A DNA stretch of 64,000 nucleotides from Zhongshania marina (GTDB taxonomy: Bacteria > Pseudomonadota > Gammaproteobacteria > Pseudomonadales > Spongiibacteraceae), in the NCBI RefSeq assembly GCF_002915595.1, contig NZ_PQGG01000016.1, forward strand, positions 32,393-96,392. Reading direction: 5' to 3'. The position numbers were made by a program, and so were the translations under genes. This document shows positions 27,036 through 35,705 of the stretch, piece after piece (position 1 is the stretch's first letter; the number at the start of each line of letters is the position of its first letter). The notes beneath the pieces were generated by a model. That model was not told the origin of the DNA. It worked only from the letters and a program-made list of their open reading frames with translations, and did no database searches.

Positions 27036-27812
27036 ATGTCTTATTTAGAAAATATGTTCTCAAACAAAGGTCGCGTCGCGCTGGTTACTGGTTCTGGTAC
27101 CGGTATGGGAGTCAGCTTTGCAAAGGCGTTGGCCAAATCTGGGGCAACGGTTATCTGTGCAGCGCGACGTTTAGATAAAGTTGAGCAGGTCGCAAGTGAA
27201 ATTAATGCGGCGGGTGGTAAAGCGGTCGCCTATGCCTTAGATATTGGCAACACAGAAAGCGTTAAGAATGTTTTTGATCAAGCATATGAAGCTTTTGGCG
27301 TGGTCGATATTTTAGTCAACAACGCCGGTCAAATTCAGTTTAAGCCCTTTCCAGATGTTGAGGATGAAGAGTGGGAAAATTTGCTCAATGTGAATTTAAC
27401 AGGAACTATGCGCATGGCGCGTGAGTTTTCTAAGCGCCTGATTCCCTTAGACGTGCCCGGCAGTATTGTTAATGTTACGTCTATCACCGGCGTTCAAACT
27501 CTGAAGAATGTACCGTGTTACGGCAGCGTAAAGGCAGCATTGAACCAACTTACCAAGCAGATTGCGGCGGACATGTTCGAAACCAAAATTCGTTGCAATG
27601 CTATCGCGCCAGGCTATTTCATGACAGAAATGGTGGATTGGTATTTTGAAACGGAACAAGGGCAGGCCGAGGTTGCACGGCTGCCATCTAAGCGCATCGG
27701 CAATGTAGAGGAGTTGGAAGGCACCTTATTGCTATTGAGTAGTCAGGCTTCTAGCTTTGTTAATGGTGCGGTGATTCCCGTCGATTACGGTCACAATATT
27801 TTACTTGCCTAG
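27036..27812 (+). CDS. SDR family NAD(P)-dependent oxidoreductase
   Basis: A 258-residue classical short-chain dehydrogenase. The cofactor motif TGSGTGMG (18-25), NNAG (95-98) and the catalytic Ser149, Tyr162 and Lys166 are all in place. AARR at about 42-45 suggests a preference for NADP(H). Substrate unknown; in this context an alcohol/ketone step on the same compound handled by the sulfotransferase and luciferase-like enzyme is possible. AAAGGAATAG precedes the ATG. Confidence 0.93.
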   Translation: MSYLENMFSNKGRVALVTGSGTGMGVSFAKALAKSGATVICAARRLDKVEQVASEINAAGGKAVAYALDIGNTESVKNVFDQAYEAFGVVDILVNNAGQIQFKPFPDVEDEEWENLLNVNLTGTMRMAREFSKRLIPLDVPGSIVNVTSITGVQTLKNVPCYGSVKAALNQLTKQIAADMFETKIRCNAIAPGYFMTEMVDWYFETEQGQAEVARLPSKRIGNVEELEGTLLLLSSQASSFVNGAVIPVDYGHNILLA

Positions 27813-27834
27813 TGGGCTTGCTTCTTAATTTCAA

Positions 27835-27874
27835 TCTCGTCTATTATTGATAAATAAATCAATAATAGACGAGA
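27835..27874. repeat. Perfect 17-bp palindromic hairpin
   Basis: TCTCGTCTATTATTGAT and its exact complement are separated by a 6-base loop (AAATAA). There is no following T run, so it may be a transcript-stabilising or attenuating hairpin within the operon, or a terminator of an unusual kind. It lies 22 bp after the SDR stop. Confidence 0.85.
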
Positions 27875-27965
27875 AGAAGGCGGCTCATCATCCTTCTCAA
27901 TTTTTCTGAAAATTCAGTGCAGCAACCAATCGCAATTTATAAAAATTATATTCGCAGGAGGTGTT

Positions 27966-29027
27966 ATGGAAAAATTAAGTCCCCTAGACGAGTTGGGTGT
28001 TTATTTGTTGGGTGGTCGAATCAAAGACCCTGCCCGAGCGATGGACGAGGCGGTTGAGGCAGAGCGTATAGGCTTAACCAGTGCGTGGATTGCTGAGCGT
28101 TTCGACATGAAGGAGTTGGGAGTCCACGCCGGCGCAATCGCTGCCCGCACCGAGACAATTAAATTTGGAATGGGGTCTGTTGCTATAGGTACCCGCACGC
28201 CGGCGGTGACCGCCGCAATGGGTGCAACCTTTCAACAAATTTTTGGCGATCGATTGTTGCTTGGTTTGGCCCGAGGGTTATGGGGTATTAATGAAAAGGG
28301 CGGCATGCTTCGGCCAACCATGCGCGGCTTTGGTGATTACGCTCAAATTCTCCTCGATTTGTGGGCAGGTAAGACTGTTAATTATGAGGGTGATTTAGGC
28401 AAATTTAGTAATTTGCGAATGCCTGATCCGCCGACTGCGCCACGTCCGCCAATCATTTTCTCGAGCTGGGTGCTGGGCCCAATGGGTATAGATTTGAGCG
28501 CTCGCTTATTTGATGGCGTGTTTATTGGTTGCGAATTAACGGTAGAGGCAACAGCCGAAATTTGTAAAAAATTGCGTGAAGCTTGCGAGCGCCACGACAG
28601 GGATCCGGCGTCCCTTAAAATTTATAATACGATGTTGTGTGCGCCGGAAATGACGCCAGAAGAAGAACATCTGGTAATGAATGCTCGTATGATTACTCAC
28701 TTCTCATTCCCCGGGGTTTCTGAGCAGTTATTAAAGGCAAATGGCTGGGATCGATCTGCGATGGAGGCGATTATGTCGCATCCTAAAATGCAGGGAGATG
28801 CGATTGCCGATCAAGCCTTTACGCGGCAGGAACTCGTAGACATTGGTCATATGATTCCTCGTGAGTGGGTTGAAACTGGTTGTGTTGTTGGCTCGGCAGA
28901 ACACTGCGCCAAACGCTTGCAAGACTATGTTGACGCCGGTTTGGATCACTTAGTCTTGCACGGCGCTTCACCGGCGCAATTGGCGTCGACCACTGCTGCA
29001 TTTCGTGCGCAAAAGGCGGCGCGGTAA
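27966..29027 (+). CDS. LLM-class oxidoreductase, F420-type (TIGR03857-like)
   Basis: A 353-residue luciferase-like TIM-barrel protein. GVYLLGGRIKDP, SAWIAERFDMKELG, GTRTPAVTAAMGATF and GDRLLLGLARG resemble the family annotated as F420-dependent in mycobacteria and sphingomonads. Cofactor use is unproven here. GGAGG lies right before the ATG. The stop codon shares one base with the start of the phosphotransferase (TAATG), so the two are translationally coupled. Confidence 0.85.
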   Translation: MEKLSPLDELGVYLLGGRIKDPARAMDEAVEAERIGLTSAWIAERFDMKELGVHAGAIAARTETIKFGMGSVAIGTRTPAVTAAMGATFQQIFGDRLLLGLARGLWGINEKGGMLRPTMRGFGDYAQILLDLWAGKTVNYEGDLGKFSNLRMPDPPTAPRPPIIFSSWVLGPMGIDLSARLFDGVFIGCELTVEATAEICKKLREACERHDRDPASLKIYNTMLCAPEMTPEEEHLVMNARMITHFSFPGVSEQLLKANGWDRSAMEAIMSHPKMQGDAIADQAFTRQELVDIGHMIPREWVETGCVVGSAEHCAKRLQDYVDAGLDHLVLHGASPAQLASTTAAFRAQKAAR

Positions 29028-30175
29028 TGGCCGCCCTGATAGAGCCGAGTTTGGCAGCGGCGCTTGATAGAAAAATGGCACTGCGCGGTAAAGTGGAATA
29101 TACACCTTCTGACGTGTCACTTATTGCTGAGCAGTTAAATCGATTTTTAACTGCTCAGATAGGCCAGGGCTTTGAAGTTCGCGATTTAAACGCCCTGAGC
29201 GGCGGAGCCTCTATGGAGCAATACGTTTTCGACTTGTATCGCCCCAATGCCGATCGTCAATTGGTGAAAATGATTTTGCGCATGAGTCCGCTGTGTTCTG
29301 TGATCGAAACCTGCCGCTTGCGCGAGTTCCAGATTATTCGGGCGGTTGCTGGCGTGCTTCCAGTGCCTGAGGCGTTTTGGGTAAGCGACAGTGATGAATA
29401 TTTTGGTCGACCAGCGCTGATCTGTTCCTTCAATCCTGGCGTTGCCTCGCCTAAAGACGGCGGTGGCAAAGCGACGGGCTTGGGTACGGTGTATGGTAAG
29501 CATCGCGAAAAATTGGCGCCGCAATATATTCGACACCTTGCCGCCTTACATACCATGGATTGGCGCGATAAGGATCTGTCTGCTTTAGTTATTCCCCGCG
29601 AGGGCACGAGCGATGCAGTAGATTGGAGTCTGGCGCATTGGGACAGGGTCTGGGACGAGGACGCTGTTGAAGCGCACCCTACGATTGCTCTTGCGCGGGC
29701 ATGGCTGTGGCGCAATCGCCCCGTGGTTGATCATATCTCTTTAGTGCATGGGGATTATCGGAACGGCAATTTTCTATTCGATGAAAATACGGATGAAATA
29801 ACCGCGATCTTAGATTGGGAGGCGGGCTATCTGGGTGACCGGCATATGGATTTGGCTTACGCCATGCTTCCTGGCTATGGCACGCTTGAGGGTGGCACTT
29901 ATTACTGTGCAGGCTTAGTCGAGAAAAATGCCTTTATTGAGGAGTACACGCGGCTCTCCGGCTTATCCGTAGATCCCGAGCGTTTGCGTTATTACACCGT
30001 GCTGAATATGTATTGGGCGATTATCGCCTGTTGCGCTACAGGCCCTAAATTAGCGGCTGATCGAATGACTCACCTAGATACCATGATGAACATTGTGCCG
30101 GGTCTTGGCTTTTATTTTGTCAATGAATTGAATGCAATTCTTTTAGAGGAGCAGCAGCATGACGCCGACGGTTAA
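29027..30175 (+). CDS. Phosphotransferase family protein (APH/ACAD10-like)
   Basis: A 382-residue kinase-fold protein of the aminoglycoside phosphotransferase superfamily. The Brenner motif HGDYRNGNFLF (from H241) and the metal-binding DWE (from D263) followed by GYLGDRHMDLAY are intact, so it is probably an active small-molecule kinase. Related proteins accompany acyl-CoA dehydrogenases in lipid or hydroxy-acid catabolism; substrate unknown. Starts within the previous stop and overlaps the next gene by 17 bp. Confidence 0.88.
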   Translation: MAALIEPSLAAALDRKMALRGKVEYTPSDVSLIAEQLNRFLTAQIGQGFEVRDLNALSGGASMEQYVFDLYRPNADRQLVKMILRMSPLCSVIETCRLREFQIIRAVAGVLPVPEAFWVSDSDEYFGRPALICSFNPGVASPKDGGGKATGLGTVYGKHREKLAPQYIRHLAALHTMDWRDKDLSALVIPREGTSDAVDWSLAHWDRVWDEDAVEAHPTIALARAWLWRNRPVVDHISLVHGDYRNGNFLFDENTDEITAILDWEAGYLGDRHMDLAYAMLPGYGTLEGGTYYCAGLVEKNAFIEEYTRLSGLSVDPERLRYYTVLNMYWAIIACCATGPKLAADRMTHLDTMMNIVPGLGFYFVNELNAILLEEQQHDADG

Positions 30176-30641
30176 TCAGCAACTCGCATCGATGAAAGCC
30201 TCGTTGGAGCGTTCTGTTATTCCAGCACTACCGGCAGAGGCGCGCTTTGCCCAAGAACAGGCGGGCATGATTGCTGCCACGCTGGCATGGCTTATTGATG
30301 TGCAGGAGTTTGAGTTACGTTATGAGCGGCAAGAGGCAGCGGACTACTATCAATTACTAGCTGATTTGGCTGAGATTGACGGTGTTGAAATTGCGGGCGA
30401 ATTACTGAGTACCCCACTCTTGAGTGCAGACAATAGCTTGGCCGAAATACGTAAGCAAAGTCGCGAGCTCAAGCAAGCGGCAATCGCCGCAGCGATCAAG
30501 CTGGATGGACGAGCTGATGCAAAGCTGCTGGCAGTTGCCCAGCGTCAAAGTGAAAGAGAGCAGGCGTGGTTTAGAATGACCGGTTTTACAAGTTCGCCGG
30601 CGCCTGGCGGTATCGCAGATGTTATTGGTGCGCGGGCCTAG
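30159..30641 (+). CDS. Hypothetical protein coupled to APH-family kinase
   Basis: A 160-residue, largely alpha-helical, Ala/Glu-rich protein without signal peptide or membrane segment. No family was recognised. It overlaps the phosphotransferase gene by 17 bp in another frame, with GAGGAGCAGCAGC as ribosome site inside that gene, so translation is coupled. Such tight coupling suggests a partner subunit of the kinase; this is an inference. Confidence 0.72.
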   Translation: MTPTVNQQLASMKASLERSVIPALPAEARFAQEQAGMIAATLAWLIDVQEFELRYERQEAADYYQLLADLAEIDGVEIAGELLSTPLLSADNSLAEIRKQSRELKQAAIAAAIKLDGRADAKLLAVAQRQSEREQAWFRMTGFTSSPAPGGIADVIGARA

Positions 30642-30881
30642 TGCGAATCGCTGAAATTCAAATGCGGTGGAGATCTTTCGAGAAGTGGGCTCAATATTGC
30701 GCGCCGCTTCTTACGGTCATCAAATAAATGCGTAAATATCTGATTTTCTGAGAATTCCCTCACACTTCACCACCTTCCTAGCTTTATGGATGGGGTGTTT
30801 CTTTGGCGCATATCTAGTATCCATAAGCCAAAGCGCCCATAATCACACCGTATTATATAAAAATGCGGAGCCATTACTTCC
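30642..30881. other. Intergenic region before lysR
   Basis: A 240-bp gap with no gene. The stretch 30800-30870 (AAGCCAAAG, then an AT-rich TATTATATAAAA) may carry the lysR promoter. It marks the end of the accessory block. Confidence 0.35.
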
Positions 30882-31832
30882 ATGAATCTGTCGCGTATAG
30901 ACCTTAACCTTCTTGTTTACCTAGACGTTCTGCTGCGGGAGAAAAATGTAACCCGTGCCGCGGAGCAATTGGGTATTACCCAGCCGGCCTTGAGTAATGG
31001 CTTGCGGCGGCTGCGAGATTTGTTTAATGACCCGCTGTTGGTCAGAACCAGTGAAGGTATGACGCCGACCGAGCGCGCGCTTGAATTGCAACCGCAGGTG
31101 CGTACGATATTGTCCTCGGTGGAGCAGGCGGTGCTGCCGGTGTCTGATTTTGAGGTGACAAATAGCACCCGCGTGTTTCGAATTATGGCGAGTGACTATG
31201 CAGAGTCGACGTTGTTGGCGCCGCTATTATTCAAGCTTAGGGACGAGGCGCCCAATATCACCCTTGATGTTCTTACGCCCAGTGACGTTACCTTCCAAGA
31301 TTTGGAGCAAGGTAAAATTGATATGGCGATCAACCGCTTTGATCGCCTGCCGCAGTCTTTTCATCAAGCCACAGTGTGGCGGGACAGCTTTTCTTGTTTG
31401 ATGAGCAGCGAAAACAAGGCCCTAGAAAATTTTGATATGGATGCATTCCTCGCGGCTCCCCATATTTGGGTAAGTAAAACGGGTATGGGGGTTGGTCGAG
31501 GCATGAGTCAGCGCGATAGCCAGCGCTTGGGTTGGGTCGATGAGGCTCTGGCGGAGTGCGGACACGAGCGCCAAATCCGCGTGTTTACCCGTCATTATCA
31601 AGTGGCGGCATTGCTTGCCAAACATCCGGATCTCATCGCGACCTTGCCGACCCAGGTTGCTCGTCTTTATGACGACGATCCACGCTTGTCCATTCGCAAG
31701 CCGCCGTTCATGATTATTCCAATAGAGCTGAAGTTGGCGTGGAGCCCCTTACTACAACATGATCCCGGTCACATCTGGTTGCGTCGCCGAATTGTTGAGG
31801 TCGGGCAGGAAATTACCGATCCAAATAGATAA
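30882..31832 (+). CDS. LysR family transcriptional regulator (NodD/NahR-like)
   Basis: A 316-residue LysR regulator. The N-terminal winged helix (LDVLLREKNVTRAAEQLGIT followed by QPALSNGLRRLRDLF) has the layout of the NodD/NahR/LinR subgroup, whose members often respond to aromatic or other hydrophobic inducers. The effector domain extends from about residue 90. It follows the accessory block on the same strand but is separated by 240 bp, so its target could be that block or something distant. Confidence 0.92.
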   Translation: MNLSRIDLNLLVYLDVLLREKNVTRAAEQLGITQPALSNGLRRLRDLFNDPLLVRTSEGMTPTERALELQPQVRTILSSVEQAVLPVSDFEVTNSTRVFRIMASDYAESTLLAPLLFKLRDEAPNITLDVLTPSDVTFQDLEQGKIDMAINRFDRLPQSFHQATVWRDSFSCLMSSENKALENFDMDAFLAAPHIWVSKTGMGVGRGMSQRDSQRLGWVDEALAECGHERQIRVFTRHYQVAALLAKHPDLIATLPTQVARLYDDDPRLSIRKPPFMIIPIELKLAWSPLLQHDPGHIWLRRRIVEVGQEITDPNR

Positions 31833-32035
31833 GGTATTCGGCCCAAATTCAGGCATGTTCTGATCACAATGCGTCATTAATCGTATATTGCCGTGGCTTA
31901 AATATTCGGCTTGGCTCGTCGATAATAATGATTTAGGGCCTTAATCTCGGTCAATTTCCAATAAATTCGGGCTCTCGCGTGACCTTGTTGGTCAAAACTG
32001 TCATGCTTGTCGGCTTATTTTAACGGGAGGCTCCC

Positions 32036-32521
32036 ATGATTATTGCGAATGATTGCGTAGTGGCGTTTCACTACACCCTGACTGATGACAACGGTACTGT
32101 AATTGATTCTTCTAAAGGTCAGGATCCACTAACGTATCTTCACGGCCACGGCGGCATCATTCCAGGTCTTGAGAATGAATTGACGGGTAAAACTATTGGC
32201 GATGCGATGAAAGTGGTTGTTCAGCCTGCCGACGGTTACGGCGAATTGAACCCTGAGCTGATTCAGCCAGTACCACGCGCCGCATTCCAAGGTGTCGATC
32301 AAATCGAAGTTGGTATGCAATTCCAAGCGCAGGGCGCTGGCGGTCAAATGCAGACTGTTGTTGTTAAAGAAGTCGACGACGAAAACGTCACAGTTGATGC
32401 AAACCATCCTTTGGCAGGTCAAGTGCTTAACTTCGATGTCAGCATTGAAGCAGTACGTGCTGCTAGCGAAGAAGAGCTCAGCCATGGCCATGTTCACGGC
32501 GTAGGCGGACATCAGCACTAA
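32036..32521 (+). CDS. FKBP-type peptidyl-prolyl isomerase, SlyD-like
   Basis: A 161-residue cytoplasmic FKBP. The isomerase core (FHYTLTDDNGTVIDSS, PLTYLHGHGGIIPGLENEL) surrounds an insert-in-flap chaperone domain (about 65-130) as in SlyD, and the tail HGHVHGVGGHQH is His-rich and could bind nickel. It helps proline-limited folding and in E. coli feeds nickel to hydrogenase. GGGAGG precedes the ATG; a terminator follows. Confidence 0.93.
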   Translation: MIIANDCVVAFHYTLTDDNGTVIDSSKGQDPLTYLHGHGGIIPGLENELTGKTIGDAMKVVVQPADGYGELNPELIQPVPRAAFQGVDQIEVGMQFQAQGAGGQMQTVVVKEVDDENVTVDANHPLAGQVLNFDVSIEAVRAASEEELSHGHVHGVGGHQH

Positions 32522-32537
32522 TAGACGTGTTGTAGAG

Positions 32538-32563
32538 AAGAGGCCACACGGCCTCTTTTTTTT
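32538..32563 (+). terminator. Rho-independent terminator of the FKBP gene
   Basis: Hairpin AAGAGGCC-ACAC-GGCCTCTT with a run of eight T residues, 17 bp after the stop codon. Confidence 0.93.
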
Positions 32564-32700
32564 GCCTGTAGTTTTTACCGACCTTCGCCTTCATCTCTTT
32601 TTGCGCCTTGCTGGCAAGAAATCTGCATAACTTCTCTGTAGCACTTAACGGTTAATATGGTCTAAGGTTAATACCAAGACGCCAATAACGGAGGGACGTT

Positions 32701-33609
32701 TTGCCAAACACTCTGGATGCCTTGAGCAAATTTCTCGAACGCGAGAAATTGCCCGAGACTTATCGGGCACAGGCACGAGATAGCTTTATCCCCTTTATAG
32801 AAGCTATTCGCCCGAAACTCGCAGCAGCGGGGCGAGTACCGGTATTGGGTATTCACGGTTCACAGGGCAGCGGCAAATCTACCCTTGCTGAGTTCATACA
32901 TTGGTATTTGCAAGAGCAGGGTGGATTGAATGTCGCCCTGCTATCCCTCGATGACTTTTATCTTAGCTTGGCAGAACGCCAACAACTGGCTGCAAAGCGC
33001 CATCCTTTATTGCGAACCCGTGGCGTGCCGGGCACCCACGATATTTCTTTGGCCTTAGAGACCATTGCGACATTACGTCATATTGGCGCTGGTGAGCGTG
33101 CGTCATTGCCACGCTTTGATAAGGCTTGCGACGATAGGGCGCCGGAATCAAGTTGGCCGCAAATAAGCGGCCCAGTCGATTTGATTGTGTTTGAGGGCTG
33201 GTGTGTGGGTGCTACGCCGCAGGACGAAGCAGACCTAAAGTTACCCATAAATGAGTTAGAGCGCTCAGAGGATAGTGACGCTCAGTGGCGCACTTACGTA
33301 AACAGCTGTCTTGCTGCGGAATATCAAGATTTGTTTGCGGAGCTAGATTATTTATTAATGTTGCGTGCGCCAGATTTTAATTGCGTTGCAGCTTGGCGTA
33401 GCGAGCAAGAGCAAAAATTAGCGCAGCGTCTAGCGGGTAATGTTCAGGCGTCTGCGCTCATGGATGAAGCGGCTATATTGCGATTTATTCAGCATTATCA
33501 GCGAATCACGACCCACTGCTTGAATACACTACCTAAGCGCGCCGATTGCGTGATGGCGCTGGGAACGCAGCGCGAGATTTTAAACGTGGCTTACAGGGAG
33601 GGATCATGA
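32701..33609 (+). CDS. D-glycerate kinase (GLYK-type P-loop kinase)
   Basis: A 302-residue P-loop kinase with Walker A GSQGSGKS (53-60) and the SLDDFYLS Walker-B like region. The layout (DDFY, then an RGVPGTHD block, then EGWCVG) matches plant/yeast-type D-glycerate 3-kinase, related to phosphoribulokinase and uridine kinase. It would phosphorylate glycerate to 3-phosphoglycerate. The start is a TTG at 32701, supported by GGAGGG 7 bp upstream. It overlaps the following phosphatase gene by 4 bp (ATGA). It is the first gene of the glucosylglycerate operon. Confidence 0.88.
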   Translation: MPNTLDALSKFLEREKLPETYRAQARDSFIPFIEAIRPKLAAAGRVPVLGIHGSQGSGKSTLAEFIHWYLQEQGGLNVALLSLDDFYLSLAERQQLAAKRHPLLRTRGVPGTHDISLALETIATLRHIGAGERASLPRFDKACDDRAPESSWPQISGPVDLIVFEGWCVGATPQDEADLKLPINELERSEDSDAQWRTYVNSCLAAEYQDLFAELDYLLMLRAPDFNCVAAWRSEQEQKLAQRLAGNVQASALMDEAAILRFIQHYQRITTHCLNTLPKRADCVMALGTQREILNVAYREGS

Positions 33610-34427
33610 CCGCGATTGCTGCCGAGCATATAATTTTTACCGATTTAGATGGCACATTATTAGATCACGATGATTATTCATTTAGCGCTGCTGCACCGGC
33701 ATTGGCGCTGCTTAAAGAAAAGTCGATTGCTTGGATATTAAATACCAGCAAAACCAGTGCGGAATTAAGATTACTTTCTGCGCGTTTAGATAATCCTTAT
33801 CCCTATATCGTTGAGAATGGTGCTGCGGTGGTTGTGCCGGCGGAGTGCGAGCTATTAGCGAATATTGATTTGGAGCAAGTAAATGGCGAGCGCCACAAGC
33901 GGTTTGCGCCGCGCCGCCAAGAAATTGTTGAAATGCTCCATCGTTGGCGAGATGAAAAGGCTTATCAGTTTTCGGGCTTTAGTGATTTGGATGTGCCGGC
34001 CTTGCAGAAAATAACCGGACTCGATAGTGCAGATGCGGAACTCGCTTTGCAGCGCGATTATTCTGAGCCAATTCGCTGGCGGGACAGCGAGGCGCAGTGG
34101 CAAAAATTTACCGAGGATTTGCAAGCCGCTGGATTACAGGCCTTAAAAGGTGGCCGTTTCCACCATATTATGGGGCCAACAAACAAAGGCGTGGCAATGT
34201 CGTGGCTGGTTTCTTGCTTGTATCCTGCAGGCGCCATGCCACGGGTGATTGCCCTAGGAGACAGCGGTAACGATATAGCGATGTTGGCGGCCGCCGATAT
34301 TGGTGTGGTGGTGCGGTCTGCGCATCATGCACCGCCGGAGATTTCGTCACCCAATGGTGACATTGTGCTGACAGAGCAATACGGCCCAGCGGGCTGGAAC
34401 GAGACACTTTTAAAATTACTGAACTGA
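33606..34427 (+). CDS. Mannosyl/glucosyl-3-phosphoglycerate phosphatase, HAD-IIB
   Basis: A 273-residue HAD hydrolase of the MpgP/YedP group. Catalytic DLDGTLLD has Asp13 and Asp15; motif II is NTSKTS, and the C-terminal GDSGNDIAML completes the metal site. Members remove phosphate from mannosyl- or glucosyl-3-phosphoglycerate. The start at 33606 overlaps the kinase stop and has AGGGAGG just before; a longer frame begins 60 bp upstream inside the kinase and is unlikely. With the downstream synthase it would produce glucosylglycerate. Confidence 0.88.
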   Translation: MTAIAAEHIIFTDLDGTLLDHDDYSFSAAAPALALLKEKSIAWILNTSKTSAELRLLSARLDNPYPYIVENGAAVVVPAECELLANIDLEQVNGERHKRFAPRRQEIVEMLHRWRDEKAYQFSGFSDLDVPALQKITGLDSADAELALQRDYSEPIRWRDSEAQWQKFTEDLQAAGLQALKGGRFHHIMGPTNKGVAMSWLVSCLYPAGAMPRVIALGDSGNDIAMLAAADIGVVVRSAHHAPPEISSPNGDIVLTEQYGPAGWNETLLKLLN

Positions 34428-34484
34428 TGCTGCGATAATATGATGATGCGCGGTGCTTTTATTAAAGAATAAAATGAGAATGTT

Positions 34485-35705
34485 ATGGGCGATTTTTACC
34501 AAAACGGCATTATTACGACACTTCACAATTTGGTAGACAGACCAGTCGAAGATCTTGAAGCTGAATTACTGAAATTTTCAGAGCGCAGACCGATGGCCTT
34601 GGTATTGCCATCGCTGTTTTCTGAGTTAGAGGGCGATGCACTTCCCGCGATTATTGATGAAATTGCGAAAGTAAAATACATCGACGAAATCGTCATCGGG
34701 CTCGATCAAGCCAATGAAGAACAGTACCGCCACGCCTTAAAATTTTTTAGTAGGCTGCCGCAGCGGCATCAAGTGTTGTGGAACGATGGTCCGCGTTTGC
34801 GAGCCATAGATCAGCGTTTAAATAGCAGAGGCTTGTCGCCTGTTGAGCCGGGAAAAGGCCGCAATGTGTGGTTTTGTCTCGGCTATATACAGGCCTCTGG
34901 CCGTGCGGAAGCTATCGCCTTGCACGATTGCGATATTTTAACCTACGACCGCAGGTTGCTGGCGCAGCTATTTTATCCCGTCGCGAACCCTGGGTTTAAC
35001 TACGAGTTTTGTAAGGGCTATTACGCAAGGGTTGCAGACGGAAAAATTAATGGTCGGGTGAGTCGTTTATTGGTCACGCCACTAATTCGTTCACTGAAAA
35101 AAATATTTGGTTCACTAGATTATTTAGATTATCTAGACAGCTATCGCTATCCCTTGTCGGGTGAATTTTCGATGCGTAAAGACGTATTGAATGACCTTAG
35201 AATTCCAAGTGATTGGGGTTTAGAGATTGGCGTGCTATCTGAGATGTACCGAAATTATTCAACCAACCGCTTGTGTCAGGTTGATATTGCTGATGTCTAT
35301 GATCACAAGCATCAGGATTTATCTGCGCAAGACGATGGTGGTGGTTTATCAAAAATGTCTATCGACATTTCTAAAGCGATATTCCGAAAATTGGCTACCA
35401 ATGGCGTAGTATTTAATAGCGAAACATTTCGTTCTATTAAGGCAACTTACTACCGCGTGGCCTTAGATTTTGTAGATAGCTATCGCAATGATGCGGTGAT
35501 GAATGGCTTGGACTTAGATCTGCATCGCGAGGAGCAGGCGGTTGAATTATTCGCGCAGAATATTGTAAAAGCGGGCAGTATGTTTTTAGAAAACCCGATG
35601 GAAACCCCTTTTATTCCAAGTTGGAACCGCGTGTGTAGCGCAGAGCCGACGCTGCTGGATGATATGTTGGCGGCGGTTGTTGCAGATAATGAGGAGTTTT
35701 CTTGA
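34485..35705 (+). CDS. gpgS: Glucosyl-3-phosphoglycerate synthase (GT81, GpgS-like)
   Basis: A 406-residue GT-A glycosyltransferase. The metal-binding motif HDCD is at 147-150, and YRYPLSGEFSMRKDVL with the later DVYDHKHQDLS resembles GpgS enzymes, which transfer glucose from an NDP donor to 3-phosphoglycerate. GpgS-like context is strengthened by the matching phosphatase upstream and phosphorylase downstream. The stop directly abuts the phosphorylase start. Confidence 0.9.
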   Translation: MGDFYQNGIITTLHNLVDRPVEDLEAELLKFSERRPMALVLPSLFSELEGDALPAIIDEIAKVKYIDEIVIGLDQANEEQYRHALKFFSRLPQRHQVLWNDGPRLRAIDQRLNSRGLSPVEPGKGRNVWFCLGYIQASGRAEAIALHDCDILTYDRRLLAQLFYPVANPGFNYEFCKGYYARVADGKINGRVSRLLVTPLIRSLKKIFGSLDYLDYLDSYRYPLSGEFSMRKDVLNDLRIPSDWGLEIGVLSEMYRNYSTNRLCQVDIADVYDHKHQDLSAQDDGGGLSKMSIDISKAIFRKLATNGVVFNSETFRSIKATYYRVALDFVDSYRNDAVMNGLDLDLHREEQAVELFAQNIVKAGSMFLENPMETPFIPSWNRVCSAEPTLLDDMLAAVVADNEEFS

